Assembly (NCBI GenBank): GCA_046533095.1
Contig: JAJQRA010000038.1
Coordinates: forward strand, 62,001-126,000
Direction: 5' to 3'
DNA length: 64,000 bases
Source: ZAX-1 sp046533095
Lineage (GTDB): Bacteria > Bacillota > Clostridia > Lachnospirales > Lachnospiraceae
Part shown: positions 54,375 through 62,798 of the stretch, in pieces
Position numbering within the stretch: the stretch's first letter is position 1
How the letters are laid out: the number at the start of each line of letters is the position of its first letter
Notes under the pieces: generated by a model
What the model was told of the DNA's origin: nothing
What the model saw: only the letters and a program-made list of their open reading frames with translations
The model's database searches: none
Translations under genes and position numbers: made by a program

Positions 54375-55325
54375 ATGGCATGGTATTTAAATGTATTAAT
54401 TATTGCTTTAGGTATAATGGTTCTCTACTTTGTGGCGGTCTTTATCCTTACGTTTATATTGGTCAATATGCTAGTGCATCCGGCTCCACCAGATAGGAAG
54501 AAAAGTTATGAAGAGGTGGTGGCATGGGTGAACGAGAACGCAGAAATTGATTTCTCGGTTTACAACAATGTCGAAAAGGAAGCGTTTGAGATTAAACGGG
54601 ATGGGATACGTATTTCCTGTGAATATATTCCAGCAATATCGATACAAGATGTAACTCTTAAAAAACGCTGTGCTATTTTGGTGCATGGATATTCTCAAAA
54701 TCGTATGGCGGCTGCGCCTTTTGTGGAGATATATCGAGATCTTGGCTATGAAATTATCCTCTATGATCAACGTGCATTTGGAGCGAGCACGGGGACAGTA
54801 TGCACGTTTGGCGAAAAAGAGAAAGATGATTTGTCTTTGATTATTGATTGGGCATACAAAAAGTTGGGTGAAGATACGCAGATTACGCTTCATGGATGTT
54901 CTATGGGGGCAATTACGGTTCTTGAAACGGCATATAGCGATGGACGGATTTCAAACGTCATTGCCGACTGCGCCCCAGAAGATATGCGATCATATATTGG
55001 CGTCACTGCAAATACTATGCTGCATCTGCCACAAAGGCTTGTGAGAGTGTATGCAGGTTGGTGTGGCAAGCTAGTTGGTGTAAATGTTACGAGTGTGAGT
55101 CCTTTGCACCATATTAAAAGTATCAAGGTACCGATTCTATTTATCCATGGTGAGGCAGACACCAATGTTCCGGTGCAGATGAGTAAGTCCATGTATGATG
55201 AAGGAGATAAATCAAAAAATGTCCTAGCATTGTTTCCAGAGGCAGATCATGTGATGAGCTATCTAAATGACCCAGAAAGATATCGACATATTGTATTGGA
55301 ATTTCTTGGAGAAATGGGATCATGA
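54375..55325 (+). CDS. Membrane-anchored alpha/beta hydrolase
   Basis: A 316-residue serine hydrolase with one N-terminal membrane helix (LIIALGIMVLYFVAVFILTFIL). The catalytic domain has VHGYSQNR (oxyanion region), the nucleophile elbow HGCSMGA (GxSxG), an acid in GEADTNVP and the histidine in EADHVMSYL. It belongs to the group of YqkD/FrsA-like hydrolases with unknown natural substrate. It follows the MBL hydrolase closely, in the same direction. GGGGGA precedes the ATG. The end of the gene is repeated twice downstream. Confidence 0.87.
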   Translation: MAWYLNVLIIALGIMVLYFVAVFILTFILVNMLVHPAPPDRKKSYEEVVAWVNENAEIDFSVYNNVEKEAFEIKRDGIRISCEYIPAISIQDVTLKKRCAILVHGYSQNRMAAAPFVEIYRDLGYEIILYDQRAFGASTGTVCTFGEKEKDDLSLIIDWAYKKLGEDTQITLHGCSMGAITVLETAYSDGRISNVIADCAPEDMRSYIGVTANTMLHLPQRLVRVYAGWCGKLVGVNVTSVSPLHHIKSIKVPILFIHGEADTNVPVQMSKSMYDEGDKSKNVLALFPEADHVMSYLNDPERYRHIVLEFLGEMGS

Positions 55326-55394
55326 GAAACAAATATAGAATGGAATGGGAGAACTGGAGTAATCGCAAATAAAATGGGAGAAATGGAGTAGTAG
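55303..55394 (+). repeat. Three diverged tandem copies of the hydrolase 3' end
   Basis: TTGGAGAAATGGGATCATG (about 55307), AATGGGAGAACTGGAGTAATC (55344) and AATGGGAGAAATGGAGTAG (55373) align with each other, about 30-36 bases apart; only the first is coding for the hydrolase. Confidence 0.6.
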
Positions 55395-55412
55395 AAAGGT
55401 GGAAGGTGGAAG

Positions 55413-55568
55413 ATGATGGAAGAACTAAAGTTTAAAACAAATCTTGTTTCACTTCCCATATTTTTCCAATATAAACTTCGAGATACCGATGTACAGCTCA
55501 TGGCCAAAGCTAACGCGGGCGAGATTACGCGCAAAGAGGCAGAAGATGGGTTTCAACATATTTTTTAA
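55413..55568 (+). CDS. Small protein of 51 residues, unknown
   Basis: ATG 55413 (or 55416) follows a good GGTGGAAG and reads MMEELKFKTNLVSLPIFFQY to LRDTDVQLMAKANAGEITRK and a stop at 55566. Composition looks like coding sequence and it lies 19 bases before the alpha-glucosidase, in the same direction. I know no family for it; it may be the end fragment of a larger protein. Confidence 0.45.
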   Translation: MMEELKFKTNLVSLPIFFQYKLRDTDVQLMAKANAGEITRKEAEDGFQHIF

Positions 55569-55587
55569 GAGAGAGTAGGGTTATAAA

Positions 55588-57300
55588 ATGAATGAATTGA
55601 TCAATGTGAATCAAAAAAAATGGTGGAAGGAAACGGTGGTATATCAGATATACCCAAAGAGTTTCTGCGATAGTGATGGGGATGGAATCGGGGATATAAA
55701 GGGGATTATATCAAAATTGGATTATCTGCAGTGGCTTGGCGTAGGTGTTTTGTGGCTGTCCCCAATTTATCCAAGCCCCGGGTATGACAATGGGTATGAC
55801 ATCAGTGACTATAATGGGATTGCAGACCAATTTGGGACAATGGAAGATTTTAATAGGCTTATGAAAGAGGCACATGGGCGAAATCTTAGAGTGATTTTGG
55901 ATCTGGTGGTCAACCATTCTTCGGACGAACATGCTTGGTTTTTGGAAAGCAGAAGTAGCAAAGATCAGGAAAAGCGTGATTATTATATCTGGAGAGATGG
56001 AAAATCTGGTGGCTCTGATTTACCGCCCAACAATTGGGGAAGCCTGTTTGGCGGTAGTGGTGGTGTATGGACAAAGGATGAGAAAACGGATCAATATTAT
56101 CTTCATTTGTTTTCGGAAAAACAACCGGATTTAAATTGGGAAAATGAGGAACTTCGTAAGAATATCTATAAAATGATGCGAGGGTGGCTAGATTTAGGCG
56201 TTGATGGGTTTCGCATGGATGTCATCAGCCTTATTTCGAAGAACCCTATGCTACCAGACGGTATCGTTGATGAAAGCGGTTTAGGAGATGGGAAACCCTA
56301 TTTTGTCAATGGCCCTAAAGTACACGACTATCTACAGGAAATGCGTAGGGAAGTGTTGGATAGCTATGATATCATGACAGTTGGAGAAGCTTGCGGGGTT
56401 ACGGTAGAAGAAGCAAAAAAATACGCCTCGGCATCGGGGCAAGAATTGGACATGATTTTTCATTTTGAGGTAAATGACCTAGATGGAGGAGAAAGCTTTA
56501 AGTGGAACAACCGCAAGATTTTACTCCCGGATTTAAAGAAGGTAATGAATAAATGGCAAGTCGAACTAGAGGGTACGGCATGGAATAGCCTGTACTGGTG
56601 CAACCATGATCAACCACGTGTTGTCTCCCGGTTGGGAGATTCGGGAAAATACAAAGAACGTTCAGCGACCATGCTAGCTACTTGTCTGCATGGCATGAAA
56701 GGTACGCCTTATATCTATCAAGGGGAGGAAATAGGTATGACTAACATGCCATTTACCTCGATGAGCCAACTGCGGGATCCAGAGAGCATCATGGCATTTG
56801 CCCACTATACCGAAAATGGAAGATATTCTAAAGAAGAGATGATGGACTATATTCGTGGAAAAAGCCGGGATAATGCAAGGACTCCCATGCAGTGGACAGC
56901 CGAAGCTGGCGCAGGATTTACGAAAGGTACTGCTTGGCTAGGAATCAACCCCAACCATACGAACATCAATGTGGCAGAGCAGCGAGATCGTTTGGATTCG
57001 GTACTGAATTATTACCGAAACCTTATCGCTATTAGAAAAAAATATGACATTGTAGTTTATGGCAAATACGAACCTGAAACGGAGGATAATCCGAATGTTT
57101 ATGCATATACAAGAAGATTAGGAAATGAATGCCTGTATGTGGGCTGTAACTTTAGCTCAAAGGTACAAAAACAAACATTTTTGCTACCTCAAAAGGAGGA
57201 AGCAAGCACGCTGATCTGCAACGTAAATGATAGCCATTTTCTGGTTGATAATTGCCTTGAACCATATGAATCAATCATGGTATATTATAAATCAAAATAA
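55588..57300 (+). CDS. malL: GH13 alpha-glucosidase, oligo-1,6-glucosidase type
   Basis: A cytoplasmic glycoside hydrolase that trims alpha-linked glucose oligosaccharides. The 570-residue protein opens with the family 13 subfamily 31 signature VYQIYPKSFCDSDGDGIGD, including the calcium-binding DSDGDG. Catalytic residues are D211 in GFRMDVIS, E267 in VGEACG and D341 in NHDQPR. Valine after the nucleophile (D211-V212) is usual for enzymes preferring alpha-1,6 bonds such as isomaltose, which is a family rule of thumb. No signal peptide. It lies between hydrolase genes and downstream of an AraC regulator that might control it. Confidence 0.94.
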   Translation: MNELINVNQKKWWKETVVYQIYPKSFCDSDGDGIGDIKGIISKLDYLQWLGVGVLWLSPIYPSPGYDNGYDISDYNGIADQFGTMEDFNRLMKEAHGRNLRVILDLVVNHSSDEHAWFLESRSSKDQEKRDYYIWRDGKSGGSDLPPNNWGSLFGGSGGVWTKDEKTDQYYLHLFSEKQPDLNWENEELRKNIYKMMRGWLDLGVDGFRMDVISLISKNPMLPDGIVDESGLGDGKPYFVNGPKVHDYLQEMRREVLDSYDIMTVGEACGVTVEEAKKYASASGQELDMIFHFEVNDLDGGESFKWNNRKILLPDLKKVMNKWQVELEGTAWNSLYWCNHDQPRVVSRLGDSGKYKERSATMLATCLHGMKGTPYIYQGEEIGMTNMPFTSMSQLRDPESIMAFAHYTENGRYSKEEMMDYIRGKSRDNARTPMQWTAEAGAGFTKGTAWLGINPNHTNINVAEQRDRLDSVLNYYRNLIAIRKKYDIVVYGKYEPETEDNPNVYAYTRRLGNECLYVGCNFSSKVQKQTFLLPQKEEASTLICNVNDSHFLVDNCLEPYESIMVYYKSK

Positions 57301-57309
57301 GTACAGGGT

Positions 57310-57416
57310 AAGTGTGAAATAGGTACTGCTAGTAACCAAGAAGGTAAAACGTGCGGCTGTCCCTTTACTGGGCATTTGGCAAGTATGAAATAGTTGCCGC
57401 TAGTAACTAAAAAAGG
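57310..57416 (+). repeat. Tandem duplication after the alpha-glucosidase gene
   Basis: AAGTGTGAAATAGGTACTGC at 57310 recurs diverged as AAGTATGAAATAGTTGCCGC at 57381 (period about 71, 35 bases, continuing through TAGTAAC). Confidence 0.75.
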
Positions 57417-57461
57417 CCTATGGGGGCATCGTAGTGCACGGTATTACGAATGGAGGCAAGT

Positions 57462-58379
57462 GTGAGTAGAATAGTTAGAAACCTAATGAAAAATCATTGG
57501 GAAAAAATCAAGGTGGAGGACGATAAGAGAAAATCTACGCAGCCTCTGCCAAAAGGTGTGAGTGAAAATACAAATATAGACTATGTGGGAGATGGGAATC
57601 CCATGCATTTAGTAGATGTTTTCTATCCCGAGGGCACGATGGGGGTTTTGCCTGTTGTGGTCGATATTCATGGTGGCGGTTGGATGTATGGCGATAAGGA
57701 ATTGAATAAATATTTCTGTATGTCTTTGGCAAAGGAAGGGTTTGCGGTGGTCTGCATGAACTATCGTCTACTCCCGGAAACGGACTTAAAGGGTCAGATT
57801 CAAGATATTTTCACTTGCTTTCATTGGCTTGGCCAACATGGAAATGCCTATCATTGTGATACATCGCAAGCTTTTTTGACGGGCGATTCAGCCGGAGGGC
57901 ATTTGGCGGGTCTTTCCACTTGTATCAACCTAAACCCTGCATTGCAAGGTATATATGAAGTTTTCCCTACAAAATGGAACATCAAGGCATTGGCTATCAA
58001 CCATGGTGTTGCAGAACTAAATGCCGCTATCCTTGACAATGGATTACCGGGCAAGGAATATGCTAAGATGCTGTTTGGGGACCATCCAAAGAAGAGCCCT
58101 TGGTATGGACATGCCAGTTTTTCAGAGACCGCAAAAGACGTCACATTGCCACCAATTCTTCTCATCACGAGTGAAGCGGATGATTTATACAAATATAGCA
58201 TATTGCTTAAAGAATATCTGGAGCATAAAAATATCTCTTTCGAGTATATCTTTTGGGCAAAAGACCAAGGCGAGAACCTAGGCCATGTATTTAACGTTCT
58301 TTATCCAGAATGGCTCGAGAGCCAGAAAACCAATGCACAAATATTGTCTTTCTTTTTGCGGATAGCAAAGAAGAATTAA
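57462..58379 (+). CDS. Alpha/beta hydrolase (esterase/lipase, HGGG type)
   Basis: A 305-residue cytoplasmic hydrolase related to acetyl-esterases/lipases of the BD-FAE or hormone-sensitive-lipase type. Motifs: DIHGGGWMYGD with the oxyanion HGGG, the nucleophile in TGDSAGGHL (GDSAGG), an acid in LLITSEADDLY, and a histidine in LGHVFNV near the C-terminus. It may deacetylate sugars, fitting the glucosidase neighbour, but that is inference. The start is GTG 57462, five bases after GGAGG; ATG 57450 would place that site inside the frame. Confidence 0.87.
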   Translation: MSRIVRNLMKNHWEKIKVEDDKRKSTQPLPKGVSENTNIDYVGDGNPMHLVDVFYPEGTMGVLPVVVDIHGGGWMYGDKELNKYFCMSLAKEGFAVVCMNYRLLPETDLKGQIQDIFTCFHWLGQHGNAYHCDTSQAFLTGDSAGGHLAGLSTCINLNPALQGIYEVFPTKWNIKALAINHGVAELNAAILDNGLPGKEYAKMLFGDHPKKSPWYGHASFSETAKDVTLPPILLITSEADDLYKYSILLKEYLEHKNISFEYIFWAKDQGENLGHVFNVLYPEWLESQKTNAQILSFFLRIAKKN

Positions 58380-58515
58380 ATGAATCGCCTTTTTGTGCTA
58401 GCCATAATCGGCTGTGGAGTATTCCATCTATGCCACCAACTTATTTTTCTAGTACGTTGCTTTCATAAACTAGCGCGTACCTCTTACACTGATCAACGAG
58501 CTTTCGTCATACAAT

Positions 58516-58537
58516 GAGCCATCGTTGGCTTTTTTTG
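58516..58537 (+). terminator. Terminator after the esterase gene
   Basis: AGCCA and TGGCT form a short five-pair stem with a TCGT loop followed by seven T residues. Confidence 0.6.
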
Positions 58538-58616
58538 TTGCTATCGTTAGGGGAATCAGTTAGAATGGAACGTAGAAAAGTGCTAAGGAACAGTTCCTAA
58601 GAAAGAGGTGGCAGAC

Positions 58617-60194
58617 ATGGGGCTTTATTTTAATCCATCTAATGATAAATTCCGTAAATCTTTAGGATCAGAGATTTATGTTGATAAAACCAGACTGATC
58701 TCTTATACAAATTCCGTCATATACACAGAGCAGGGGTTTGTATGTGTAAGCAGACCTCGTCGTTTCGGCAAGTCAATGGCTGCAAACATGTTGGCTGCAT
58801 ATTATAGTTGTGGATGCGATTCTAAAGAACTGTTTGAGCCACTTTTAATAGCTGGTGAAGATTCCTTTACAAGATATTTAAACCAGTATAATATGATTTT
58901 CCTGAATATGCAGGAATTCCTATCTAATAGTAATGGGATACAAGAACTGTTGGATCTTATCCGTGATGAAGTCATGGAAGAAATACAGACATGCTATCCG
59001 CAATATCAGCCATCCCCTCGAAACACATTAAAAAAAGCGCTGTATTATGTGGAGCAGATAACGGAAAAGAAATTTGTCATTATTATTGATGAATGGGATG
59101 GAATCTTCCGGGAATATGCAGATAACAAAGAAATACAGAAGGAATATTTGGATTTCTTACGGGATTTTTTGAAAGATAAAGGATACATTGCCTTGGCATA
59201 TATGACAGGTATCCTGCCAGTCAAGAAATATGGGACACATTCTGCCTTGAATATGTTTGACGAGTTTTCCATGACAAATCCCAGACAGTTGGCGGAATAT
59301 GTTGGTTTTACCGAGGCAGAAGTCGCAGTGCTTTGTGAAAGGTATCAGATGGATTTTGACGAGACGAAGCGATGGTATGATGGCTATCAATTTCTTAAAG
59401 TTCCTTCTGTATACAGCCCACGCTCTGTTGTAACGGCAATGCTTAGCGGCTCCTTTGATGACTACTGGAATCAAACAGAAAGTTTCGAGGCACTTAAAAT
59501 TTATATAGAATTGAATTTTGATGGATTAAAGGATACAATTATAGAATTGCTGGCTGGGGGAAGGAAAAGGATTGATACGAGGAATTTTACGAATGACATG
59601 ACGACCTTTACTACCTATGAGGATGTCATTACCTTACTGATTCATCTAGGGTATATGGGATATGATTTTAATGAAAAGGAAGTCTTTATTCCAAACATGG
59701 AAATTTCGAACGAATATGTCGCTGCAATTAGAGGAGTAGGATGGAAAGAAGTAATTGATGCCATCACAGAGTCAAACGAGCTTCTAAAAGCCACTTTAAA
59801 TCACGAGGAAGATGCCGTTGCAGCCGGTATAGAAAAGGCACATATGGAAACATCGCATTTGACATATTCGGATGAGAATGCTCTTTCCTATACGGTAAGC
59901 CTTGCGTACTACAGTGCCAGACAGTATTATACAATTATCCGGGAATTGCCTACGGGCAAGGGGTTTGCAGATCTTGTATTCTTGCCAAGGAGGGCACATA
60001 TGGACAAACCTGCTATGATTGTGGAACTAAAGTGGAATCAATCCACCGATGGGGCGATTTGGCAAATCAAAAACAGAAAATATGTAGATGCTCTAAAAGA
60101 GTACGAAGGGAGCTTACTTTTGGTCGGAATTAATTACGATAAAAAGAGCAAGGAGCATAAGTGTCAGATAGAAATATTCAAAATGCACGATTGA
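58617..60194 (+). CDS. AAA-ATPase-like / PD-(D/E)XK nuclease superfamily protein
   Basis: A 525-residue protein of the widespread bacterial family with an N-terminal AAA-like ATPase (DUF1703-type pair). It has GLYFNPSNDKFRKSLGSEIY at the start, a Walker A-like SRPRRFGKSM, a Walker B IIIDEWD, and a C-terminal PD-(D/E)XK nuclease fold with GFADLVFLP and VELKW as catalytic D and ExK. These genes often occur in many copies in Lachnospiraceae and Bacteroidetes genomes; their function is unproven and a mobile or defence role is only a guess. ATG 58617 follows AGAGGTGG; GTG 58608 is possible. Its 3' end is echoed 51 bases later. Confidence 0.88.
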   Translation: MGLYFNPSNDKFRKSLGSEIYVDKTRLISYTNSVIYTEQGFVCVSRPRRFGKSMAANMLAAYYSCGCDSKELFEPLLIAGEDSFTRYLNQYNMIFLNMQEFLSNSNGIQELLDLIRDEVMEEIQTCYPQYQPSPRNTLKKALYYVEQITEKKFVIIIDEWDGIFREYADNKEIQKEYLDFLRDFLKDKGYIALAYMTGILPVKKYGTHSALNMFDEFSMTNPRQLAEYVGFTEAEVAVLCERYQMDFDETKRWYDGYQFLKVPSVYSPRSVVTAMLSGSFDDYWNQTESFEALKIYIELNFDGLKDTIIELLAGGRKRIDTRNFTNDMTTFTTYEDVITLLIHLGYMGYDFNEKEVFIPNMEISNEYVAAIRGVGWKEVIDAITESNELLKATLNHEEDAVAAGIEKAHMETSHLTYSDENALSYTVSLAYYSARQYYTIIRELPTGKGFADLVFLPRRAHMDKPAMIVELKWNQSTDGAIWQIKNRKYVDALKEYEGSLLLVGINYDKKSKEHKCQIEIFKMHD

Positions 60195-60242
60195 AAAATT
60201 TATGCCATACTGTTTGTTCATGAAATATTTGCGATTGAGAGG
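60171..60242 (+). repeat. Partial tandem copy of the PD-(D/E)XK gene 3' end
   Basis: GAAATATTCAAAATGCACGATTGA at the end of the gene (60171 onward) recurs with small deletions as GAAATATTTGCGATTGAGAG at 60222. The match is short and gapped. Confidence 0.5.
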
Positions 60243-60254
60243 TGAGCTTAATAA

Positions 60255-61841
60255 GTGTATACTGCAATTATCGCAGATGACGAAAAGAAAATTTGTCAGC
60301 TGATTTTAAAATTAGGGCATTGGACAGAAATTGATATTGAAGTAGTGGATATATGTTCTGATGGGGAAGAAGTATTAAATAGTATTTATAAAAACAAGCC
60401 GGATATTGTTTTGACCGATATTCGGATGCCGGTTTATGATGGGCTTGAAATTATAAAGCAAGTGGCAGAGAAAAAGTTAGAAATGGCATTTATTATCATT
60501 AGTGGCTATAAACAATTTGAGTATGCACAAACTGCAATACACTATGGTGTTGTAGATTTCCTTGTAAAGCCGATAGGGGAAGAAGCGTTAAACCGTGCAT
60601 TGCTTAACGCAACGAGTAAAGTAGGACATGCCAGAGAAAAAAATTTGCAAAGCGAGCAGATTGAATTTCTCAAAGAAGAACGAAATAAAACACTCAAAGA
60701 AGAGCTGCTGCGTAATATATTGGTGGAAAATGAACCGTTTGATAAGCAGCTTGAGGCTGAATACGAGTGCGATTTTATCAATGGAATATTTCAAGCAATG
60801 TGCATTCGTACTAATCGGGAAGAACTGAATGCAGAAAAATCAGTCTTTGCTGAAAAAGTAGCCGATATTGTATTACGTGAAGTTTTAATTTGTCATGAAA
60901 TAATTGTCGCATCCAAAAATGAAGATTTTTTTGTGATGTTTAATTATGAAGAAAAAGCGAAAGAAAAAATGAGAAAAATTTATTATAAATTATATAAAGC
61001 AATTGCACTGCTAGAAGATAATTTTGGTGCTTTCTCTTTCTCCATTTCCATAGGGATTCCGGTAGATAATATTGGTGTGATGTGGAAATCTGTAAATACA
61101 GCAAAAACGGCTTGGAAAGCACATATTGTGTGTAGCAAGAAAGATATCTTGGAGTATGAGCATTTGAAATTTGATGAAGCGACAGAAGATGATTTTATCA
61201 AAGAGTCGGAATTTAAAGAATTTGAATCTATGGTTGAAACTTACCAAGGAGAGCAGATTGGAAATTTTATCAACCATTTAGAGGCAAAGGTGCAAAAGAA
61301 GGGAATGATCGCACCTGACGTTTTATTTGGATTGGCAGAACGCTTGACCTATCACTATACATTTGCTTTATCTTTTAAAGATGCGACAAAACGCAATGAA
61401 TATTTTGAAAGACTAAGCCAAACTTTGATGGGAGCACAGAACGTATCAACATTCTTTATGACTTTGAAACGAGACTTTCTTCTTACCTTGAAAGAACATT
61501 ACGAGGATAAAGTGGAAGAGGCATGTATTCCTATCCGGGAGGCAAAGAAATATATTGAGGAAAATTATAGCAGCCCAATTACATTAGAAGAAATAGCAAC
61601 ATACGTAGGATTAAGTCCTGTATATTTTTCAAAATTATTCAAAAAGACCGAAGGTAATAATTATATAGATTATTTGACAAATGTACGCATTAATGTGGCA
61701 AAAGAAAAACTTAGGAAAACGAAAGAAAGCATTGACCAGATCGCATTGCATACAGGTTATGCAGATGAACGCTATTTCCGAAAATTATTCAAAAAGCATA
61801 CAGGCATAAAACCGGCAGAATATAGAAAACTCCATCAATAA
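60255..61841 (+). CDS. Response regulator, full-length YesN type with AraC domain
   Basis: A 528-residue cytoplasmic regulator. The receiver domain has D8-D9-E10, phosphoacceptor D55 in LTDIRMPVYDG, and the switch lysine in LVKPIG. A middle domain of about 260 residues, as in YesN, precedes the AraC DNA-binding end (LEEIATYVGLSPVYFSKLFKK and IDQIALHTGYADERYFRKLFKK, ending GIKPAEYRKLHQ). Start is GTG 60255 after GAGAGGTGAGC. A sensor kinase gene follows 57 bases later and is the obvious partner. Confidence 0.93.
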   Translation: MYTAIIADDEKKICQLILKLGHWTEIDIEVVDICSDGEEVLNSIYKNKPDIVLTDIRMPVYDGLEIIKQVAEKKLEMAFIIISGYKQFEYAQTAIHYGVVDFLVKPIGEEALNRALLNATSKVGHAREKNLQSEQIEFLKEERNKTLKEELLRNILVENEPFDKQLEAEYECDFINGIFQAMCIRTNREELNAEKSVFAEKVADIVLREVLICHEIIVASKNEDFFVMFNYEEKAKEKMRKIYYKLYKAIALLEDNFGAFSFSISIGIPVDNIGVMWKSVNTAKTAWKAHIVCSKKDILEYEHLKFDEATEDDFIKESEFKEFESMVETYQGEQIGNFINHLEAKVQKKGMIAPDVLFGLAERLTYHYTFALSFKDATKRNEYFERLSQTLMGAQNVSTFFMTLKRDFLLTLKEHYEDKVEEACIPIREAKKYIEENYSSPITLEEIATYVGLSPVYFSKLFKKTEGNNYIDYLTNVRINVAKEKLRKTKESIDQIALHTGYADERYFRKLFKKHTGIKPAEYRKLHQ

Positions 61842-61898
61842 TCGGAACGTAGCTATTCGGTCGCCATTATTTAAGGGAAGAAAGGTATATCGTGGGAT

Positions 61899-62798
61899 AT
61901 GAGCGAAGTATTGAATGTAATTTTGGGCAGTATGCTTGTGTTATGCCTCGTATTTGCATTTTTTTGGAGAAAAAAGTACAAGAAAATAGATGCGATATTT
62001 AAGTATGATAATTGGGACGATTACCTTACAAATCCCCAAAGTAAAATGGATTTAACAAAGGAGCAAAAGGAGCTAATTGATCCCATTTTGCAAAAAGTAT
62101 CTGCGAAATATTCGTCAGAAGCATTAAATAGGCAAATGAAATATTCTGTGTTGCAAAGTCAAATAAATCCACATTTTTTATACAATACGTTAGATTCTAT
62201 ACGAGGTGAAGCGCTAATGCAGGAGAATACGAGTATTGCAATTATGACAGAACGCTTATCCGGTTTCTTTCGCTATTGCATTTCCACAAAAGGGGATTTT
62301 GTGACGATTCGTGATGAGATAAATAATGTGCTGGATTATTTTTATATACAACAATACCGGTTTGAAGATAAGTTTTCATTGGAGATACGTTCAGAAGAAT
62401 CCAGTTATGATTTTTTTGTACCTAAAATGATTCTTCAGCCTATTATTGAAAATTCAATTTACCATGGACTGGAGCGAAAAAAAGGGAAAGGAAACATCAA
62501 ATTAATCATTACGGAAACGCAGAAACATCTTAAAATTGCAGTTGAAGATGATGGCTTGGGCATCAAAGAAACACAATTAAAAGAAATAAATAATAATTTA
62601 CGAGCAAATGTATTTCAAATGAAACAAGATGCTATGTCAGAAAAATCAGGAATTGCACTATATAATGTAAACAATCGGATTAAGCTATGGTATGGGGATG
62701 AATATGGCGTGACTGTGCGCAGTACGATAGATATGGGAACAGACGTGAATATGTTCTTGCCAAAAGGCACAAAAGAGAATTCGGAAGGTAGGCTATGA
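61899..62798 (+). CDS. Small sensor histidine kinase, YesM type without sensing domain
   Basis: A 299-residue kinase with one N-terminal membrane helix (VILGSMLVLCLVFAFFW) and no extracellular domain. The His_kinase part has the phosphoacceptor QINPHFLYNTLDSIRGE, then ILQPIIENSIYHGLE and the ATP-lid region DDGLGI and YNVNNRI. Without its own sensor domain it must receive a signal from another protein. The next gene overlaps by four bases (ATGA) and encodes a degenerate ABC ATPase, a plausible source of that signal. It pairs with the upstream YesN-type regulator. Confidence 0.9.
   Translation: MSEVLNVILGSMLVLCLVFAFFWRKKYKKIDAIFKYDNWDDYLTNPQSKMDLTKEQKELIDPILQKVSAKYSSEALNRQMKYSVLQSQINPHFLYNTLDSIRGEALMQENTSIAIMTERLSGFFRYCISTKGDFVTIRDEINNVLDYFYIQQYRFEDKFSLEIRSEESSYDFFVPKMILQPIIENSIYHGLERKKGKGNIKLIITETQKHLKIAVEDDGLGIKETQLKEINNNLRANVFQMKQDAMSEKSGIALYNVNNRIKLWYGDEYGVTVRSTIDMGTDVNMFLPKGTKENSEGRL

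Noticed and set aside
58617..60194. Restriction-modification or defence island
   Set aside because: The AAA/PD-(D/E)XK protein is alone among metabolic genes with no methylase, toxin or other defence partner.
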